The position numbers were made by a program, and so were the translations under genes. Source: Flaveria trinervia (Eukaryota; Streptophyta; Magnoliopsida; Asterales; Asteraceae). Taken from it: 64,000 nt of DNA. Location: contig CM046453.1 in assembly GCA_025506515.1 (NCBI GenBank), positions 9,270,776-9,334,775 on the forward strand. The letters are read 5' to 3'. The notes below the pieces were generated by a model. The model was not told where the DNA came from, ran no database searches, and worked only from the letters and a program-made list of their open reading frames with translations. Each line of letters begins with the position of its first letter. Position 1 is the stretch's first letter. Below are positions 59,882 to 64,000 of this stretch, piece by piece.

Positions 59882-61249
59882 TTGGATAATGTCATTGGGG
59901 ATGTCAGATCAGGAATACAAACCCGAAATCAGCTGTACTCAGCTGATTATGCCTCTGTTATGGAAAAGGGTTACATTCATGATGGTGCTTATCGGTGTTT
60001 TGTCTCGCAGTTTGAGCCAAAATACGTCAGTGATGCACTAAATGATGAGGCGTGGGTAAGTGCCATGAAAGAAGAACTTCTTCAGTTCAAGAAGTTAGGT
60101 GTCTGGACTCTGGTTGATAGACCTAAAGGTGCTAAATTCATTGGCACCAAATGGGTCTTGAAATGCAAGAAGGATGACCAAGGGGTCATTATCAGGAACA
60201 AGGCTCGACTGGTTGTTCAGGGATTTCGCCAAGTCGAGGGGATTGACTACAATGAAGTGTTTGCACCAGTGGCAAGGATGGAAGCCATCCGTATCTTCCT
60301 TGCCTATGCATCGTATATGAAGATTAAAGTCTATCAATTAGATGTGAAGAGTGCATTCCTTCATGGGGAAATTCGAGAGACAGTGTATGTAAGTCAACCT
60401 GAGGGATTTGAAGATCCTCATCATCGGGACAGAGTTTACAAACTCGACAAGGCCTTATACGGGCTTCATCAAGCTCCTAGGGCCTGGTATGAGAAACTCT
60501 CAACTCATCTTGTGAAACATGGCTTTCGCAGGGGAGTTATTGACTGCACACTATTCATCAAAGAAAAAGATGGAGACCTACTACTAGTACAAATCTATGT
60601 CGATGACATAATCTTCGGTTCAAAGAACGAAGAATTATGCAAAGAGTTTGAAGTAGTTATGAAGAAAGAATTTGAGATGAGTGTTATGGGGGAGATGAAG
60701 TTCTTTCTCGGTTTACAGGTGGATCAGACTCCAAATGGGATATTTCTACATCAGACCAAGTATGTAGGAGACATTCTCAGTCGTTTTGACATGGAGAATG
60801 CTTCTGCTGCCGGGACTCCACTTGCTACGAATCACGATATAGCACCTGATGAAAATGGAGATCTTGTAGATGCCACAATGTACCGAGGAATGATTGGATC
60901 CCTCATGTATCTCACTGCCTCAAGACCTGATATCATGTATGCTGCATGTTTATGTTCTAGATATCAGGCTAAGCCTCAGGTCAACCATCTGATCGGGGTC
61001 AAGAGGATATTTCGTTATCTAAAGGGTACACCCACACTTGGGTTGTGGTATCCTCATGATGATGAATTTGAGCTCACGGCGTATAGTGACTCGGATTACG
61101 GGGGCTGCAAGATGAATTACAAGTCTACATCAGCAGGGTGTCAATTCTTTGGGAGGAGATTAGTTACCTGGCAATGTAAGAAGCAGACCTCGGTTGCATT
61201 GTCAACCTGTGAAGCCGAATACGTTGCTGCTGCAAGTTGCTGTTCATAA
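59882..61249 (+). CDS. Reverse transcriptase / start of RNase H of copia element 2, open 455-codon frame
   Basis: The frame opens at GDVRSGIQTRNQL (the linker before copia RT) and carries AWVSAMKEELLQFKKLGVW, FIGTKWVLKCK, NKARLVVQGFRQ, YQLDVKSAFLHGE, ALYGLHQAPRAWYE, the catalytic YVDD (60596-60607) and FFLGLQVDQ. RNase H then begins with YSDSDYGGCK and CEAEYVAAASCC before a TAA at 61247-61249. RT itself is uninterrupted, the best-preserved coding region of the three retrotransposons. It would copy element RNA into cDNA inside virus-like particles. It depends on upstream pol, which is broken, so production is doubtful. Confidence 0.9.
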   Translation: MDNVIGDVRSGIQTRNQLYSADYASVMEKGYIHDGAYRCFVSQFEPKYVSDALNDEAWVSAMKEELLQFKKLGVWTLVDRPKGAKFIGTKWVLKCKKDDQGVIIRNKARLVVQGFRQVEGIDYNEVFAPVARMEAIRIFLAYASYMKIKVYQLDVKSAFLHGEIRETVYVSQPEGFEDPHHRDRVYKLDKALYGLHQAPRAWYEKLSTHLVKHGFRRGVIDCTLFIKEKDGDLLLVQIYVDDIIFGSKNEELCKEFEVVMKKEFEMSVMGEMKFFLGLQVDQTPNGIFLHQTKYVGDILSRFDMENASAAGTPLATNHDIAPDENGDLVDATMYRGMIGSLMYLTASRPDIMYAACLCSRYQAKPQVNHLIGVKRIFRYLKGTPTLGLWYPHDDEFELTAYSDSDYGGCKMNYKSTSAGCQFFGRRLVTWQCKKQTSVALSTCEAEYVAAASCCS

Positions 61250-61567
61250 ATCATCTGGATTCAACAGCAAATGCGGGATTACGGTTTAAAGTTTTCTTCT
61301 ACTCCTATCTTTGTTGATAACTCTGCTGTAATTGCAGTAACTAAAAATCCGGTACAACATCCAAAGACCAAACACATCGGTATTAAATAGCATTTCATAA
61401 GAGACTGTTTGGAAAAGAACTTAATAGATGTGGTAAAAATTAATACTGATTTTCAACGCGCTGACCTCTATACAAAAGCCTCTGATAAACCACGTTTTCT
61501 ATATTTGTTAGAGGTCAACGACGTTAAAAAGAAAAGTGATGTTATTCCTGATGATGATCATGTGTAG
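61250..61567 (+). pseudogene. C-terminal RNase H remainder of copia element 2
   Basis: In the same frame after the TAA: IIWIQQQMRDYG, FVDNSAVIAVTKNPVQHPK, a second in-frame stop near 61388, HFIRDCLEKNLID and the end DDDHV at 61567. These are standard copia RNase H C-terminal segments. Confidence 0.85.
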
Positions 61568-62975
61568 TCCGATGTAGTTTAGTTAAATTTCCTTTTTTTT
61601 TATTTTTATTTTATTTATTTATTTTAGTCTGTTTAAATTAAACTCATGTTATTTTGCTGTTTGTTAAAATCCTAAAATAATTAAACCAGTTATGATTTTA
61701 GTATTTTAGGGGGAGAATAAGTCAGCAAGTAACATTAAAAAAACGAGGGAGAAGGAGTGGAAAGCTGATATAAGGTAGATCGTATCTGTGATACCGATTC
61801 AAACCCTTTGGAATATGATAGTACATAGGAACAAATCAAGAAGGACTTTAAAAATTTAATTTAGAAAAGATGCAAAAATTCAAAGTATAAGTCTGTGTAG
61901 TCTAAGCAATATAAAAGGGAAGATGATAGAAAAACTGGTAACTCCTAAGGTAACACAACGAGAGTAGACCTAGAGGTTGCTAGACCACAATTGATATGTC
62001 GGTAGATTCAACACAATAGATGATTAGACCTGACTGGTGATCTCAAGATCAAACTAAGTTGTTCAACTGACTGTGGGCTTCCATCTTATCATTGGTTAAC
62101 ACAATCAACAATATTCCAATAAGGGGTAATGAGCATGTAAACGCCACAAATGTGTGCGGATGACCATAAATAGAGCAAAGCACAAAAAAAAATGAAAGAA
62201 AAATGCTATCAAGCTAATGACTTATGTTGTTGGTGCATTTTGTGCAAAATAAAATTAAGCTGCTCTAAGAAGGAGATAGGTTGTGTGCCTCTCTGCTGTG
62301 CGACGGCACTGACCTGAGGATAAGCATAACCTAGATATTCTAATTCATTGTTGTTTGCCACCTCTCTGCTGTGCGATGGCACTGACCTGAGGATTGGCTT
62401 CTCTTTGAAAGCTCTAAGAATAGTCTCTTCTTGTAAAAATACCCATAGACCGCTCAAAAGCTCCCGAGGAATGTTGATTACCATATAAGTGTGGGATCCA
62501 CAAATGTTAGTTGAAATAATTATACCTAAATCTATCACCAGTCTGTATCAAAAGTCTGTGTATGGATTTAAGAGGACAAACATATTGACAATCATTGTGG
62601 CTGCAATTCTTGAAAGTTCAAATCAATGTGGTAATCTAATAGTTCCAGTATGATTTCCTAAAAGTTGCTAACAACTCTGGATGAAAACCAAGAATAGAGC
62701 ATCAAAAGATTTTGATAACAAGTCCCAAATGATTTGACTTGCCTGTATGATTCCAAAATTGAATTGGTCCAGGTATGGTCAATCTAAGTTGAAGCTTCCT
62801 ATTCCGGAACCAAATCCCGTAGATTTCCATCTTAGGATTTATCTCTTACAAAAAGCCAAAAACAAGTTTTATTTTTTGTACGTTAGTTTAGTTTTTTTCT
62901 AATTCACTTAGTCTTTTAGTTTTGTTTGTTTGCCGGACTACATCATGAAAATCGATAAGGGATCAACTCACTAAA

Positions 62976-63115
62976 AGGGTCATGTCTGAGATGACCACAT
63001 GTGTTTTCAAAGTTTAAAACAGTCACGTCTGAGGTGACAAAGTGTTTAAAAGAGTCATGTCTGAGGTGACTAAATTGTTTAAAAGGATCACGTCTGAGAT
63101 GATCAAAAGCTCATA
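62976..63115 (+). repeat. Four ~40-bp repeats with the core GTCTGAGGTGAC
   Basis: The units are AAGGGTCATGTCTGAGATGA, CAGTCACGTCTGAGGTGAC, AGAGTCATGTCTGAGGTGAC and GGATCACGTCTGAGATGATC, with GTTTAAAA-rich spacers. The outer words GTCA..TGAC (or GATCA..TGATC) form small inverted repeats around each core. Confidence 0.8.
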
Positions 63116-63184
63116 ATGTTAATTTCAAAAGTTAAAAGGGTCTTAAAAGTAAAATATTCAAAATGGCAGAAAATTTATTAAGTG

Positions 63185-64000
63185 TGACCCATTTGCACGA
63201 TTGGACCATGAGTATGGACCAACCATGCGAATGGCTCCCATTCGCACGACTGGACATGAGATTGAGCCATTCATCCGAATGGCTTATCAGAATGTTCCAT
63301 TCGACCGAATGAAAGGGGGCGAATGAATCAGTCGACCGACTGAGACTCAGTCGGTTAACTGAATGTGCGAATGAAAGGGCATGATTGAGTCAGTCAACCG
63401 ACTGAACCTCAATCGGTCAACTGCATGCGACTGACGGGGCCAATCGCAAGATTGAGACTCAGTCGCCCGAATAAACTGAGCAAATGAGGCCAGTCGACCG
63501 ATTGAGCTCATTTTCATTATTTAAAGGGCCACAGTCGATCGCATTTTACTCATCACTCCCAATCGCTCCCAAATCGCCTTTCTTCCCGTTACTCTGCCAA
63601 AATTTCTCTAGACCTTGTTTTCACATTGCTGTTGATCTTCTGACGTTTGTTGACTTATATACAGGTAGATGGCATTGATATCGCACCGAAAATAGAAGGA
63701 ATGGAATCCTAAATTGGTGATATTCGAATGAAAACAAGAAATGGACTATAAATGACCTAATAACCAACGTAAACTATGAAAAATGTTAAAGTTAAGTTTA
63801 ATAGGTTATTAGTGACTAAATGGCGAGTCTATTGAACCGGTAACCATGTTAAATCACTTGTTTTGGTCAAGATTCGAACAGAAGGCGACTGAACAGTGGG
63901 ACAGGCGACTAGTCGTCCAGATGAACTCTAATCGCACGATTGAAACTTGCGATTGGATCAATCGGCCGAATGAACCATGCGAATGAGCTCAGTCGGCCGA
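63185..64000. repeat. Array of (C/T)CGCACGA(C/T)TGGACC / AGTCGACCGACTGA words, 3' region of copia element 2
   Basis: Words of 12-16 bp such as ATTCGCACGACTGGAC, CAGTCGACCGACTGA and AATCGGTCAACTG recur through 63185-63540 and again 63880-64000. Many are palindromic (CAGTCGACCGACTG is near-perfect). The array reaches the window edge. Confidence 0.8.

Larger units (their letters stand above)
54103..64000 (+). mobile_element. Second Ty1-copia element (SIRE-like), 3' end beyond the window
   Basis: 5' LTR 54103-54833, tRNA-iMet PBS, long leader, gag with two CCHC knuckles, protease, integrase, RT, RNase H and a purine tract. About 2.3 kb of further internal sequence follow without a 3' LTR before the window ends. 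Its domain plan matches copia element 1 but the LTRs are unrelated in sequence, so it is a different family of the same lineage. Fewer breaks than in element 1. Confidence 0.92.
61568..64000 (+). other. 3' internal region of copia element 2, no intact gene
   Basis: A purine tract AGGGGGAG lies at 61708-61714 but no LTR follows it. Other contents: a 35-bp word (CTCTCTGCTGTGCG and CACTGACCTGAGGAT) twice at ~62287 and ~62360; four ~40-bp units with (A/G)TCTGAG(A/G)TGA at 62976-63110; and a word array at 63185-64000. An ATG at 63669 just after a TATATACAGGTAG word could mark the start of an additional ORF like that of element 1, but stops follow quickly. Confidence 0.6.

Noticed and set aside
61708..61714. 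Purine tract AGGGGGAG taken as the PPT directly before a 3' LTR
   Set aside because: The sequence after it does not match the 5' LTR start (TGTTGATACATG), so either it is not the working PPT or the element has extra 3' sequence like element 1.
62209..62538. 109-codon minus-strand frame in the 3' region of copia element 2
   Set aside because: No recognisable domain; it overlaps a duplicated 35-bp word and is opposite to the element's transcription.
1..64000. CRISPR arrays, tRNA or rRNA genes, bacterial operons
   Set aside because: None seen: the repeats here are LTRs, minisatellites or word arrays, the genes are spliced plant genes, and the only tRNA-related words are the retrotransposon primer sites.

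Overview
The window is plant nuclear DNA. It holds two intact multi-exon plant genes with GT-AG introns (a TPR-thioredoxin-like TTL protein and a UBC13-type ubiquitin-conjugating enzyme), long AT-rich spacers, and three large LTR retrotransposons that make up most of the right-hand 40 kb. Asteraceae is my best guess for the family, because the extra 3' ORF of the first copia element resembles, from memory, retrotransposon ORFs annotated in Tanacetum and its relatives. The sequence alone does not prove that.

Layout. 1-478 is the 3' part of a copia LTR of the same family as the full element at 24.8-37.2 kb; it abuts a broken non-LTR reverse transcriptase on the minus strand (479-1530). 1.5-10.9 kb is AT-rich and carries only remnants: a duplicated segment, Helitron-like and hAT-like non-autonomous candidates, and a dispersed repeat with an inverted partner at 24.15 kb. 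11174-14230 (+) is the seven-exon TTL gene (669 aa). 19799-23825 (-) is the eight-exon UBC13/UBC35-type gene (153 aa).

24832-37214 (+) is a complete but inactivated 12.4-kb SIRE/Maximus-like Ty1-copia element with 5-bp target duplications (AACTT), LTRs about 98% alike by eye, two CCHC knuckles around a coiled coil, the usual PR-IN-RT-RH order and a long additional ORF after RNase H. 42494-53056 is a minus-strand Ty3-gypsy chromovirus (Tekay/Del-like) with 2-kb LTRs. It is a recombinant: an outer TAAAT-flanked element of LTR type A whose right LTR is interrupted by an LTR of a second subfamily (B). 54103 to the window end (+) is a second SIRE-like copia whose 3' LTR lies beyond the window; its RT domain is still open. 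Inverted copies of a Helitron-like repeat lie at 39.79-40.15 kb and 53.7-54.1 kb, and the second copia starts inside the right copy.

The two host genes are unrelated in function and nothing suggests co-regulation. I found no convincing new biological system. The best leads are the recombinant gypsy element with its readable history, the irregular arrays of short GCG(A/C)ATGGACC-like words shared by unrelated retrotransposons, the CTTCCGAAG palindrome enriched in the first copia element, and the bias of nonsense mutations toward C-to-T changes.
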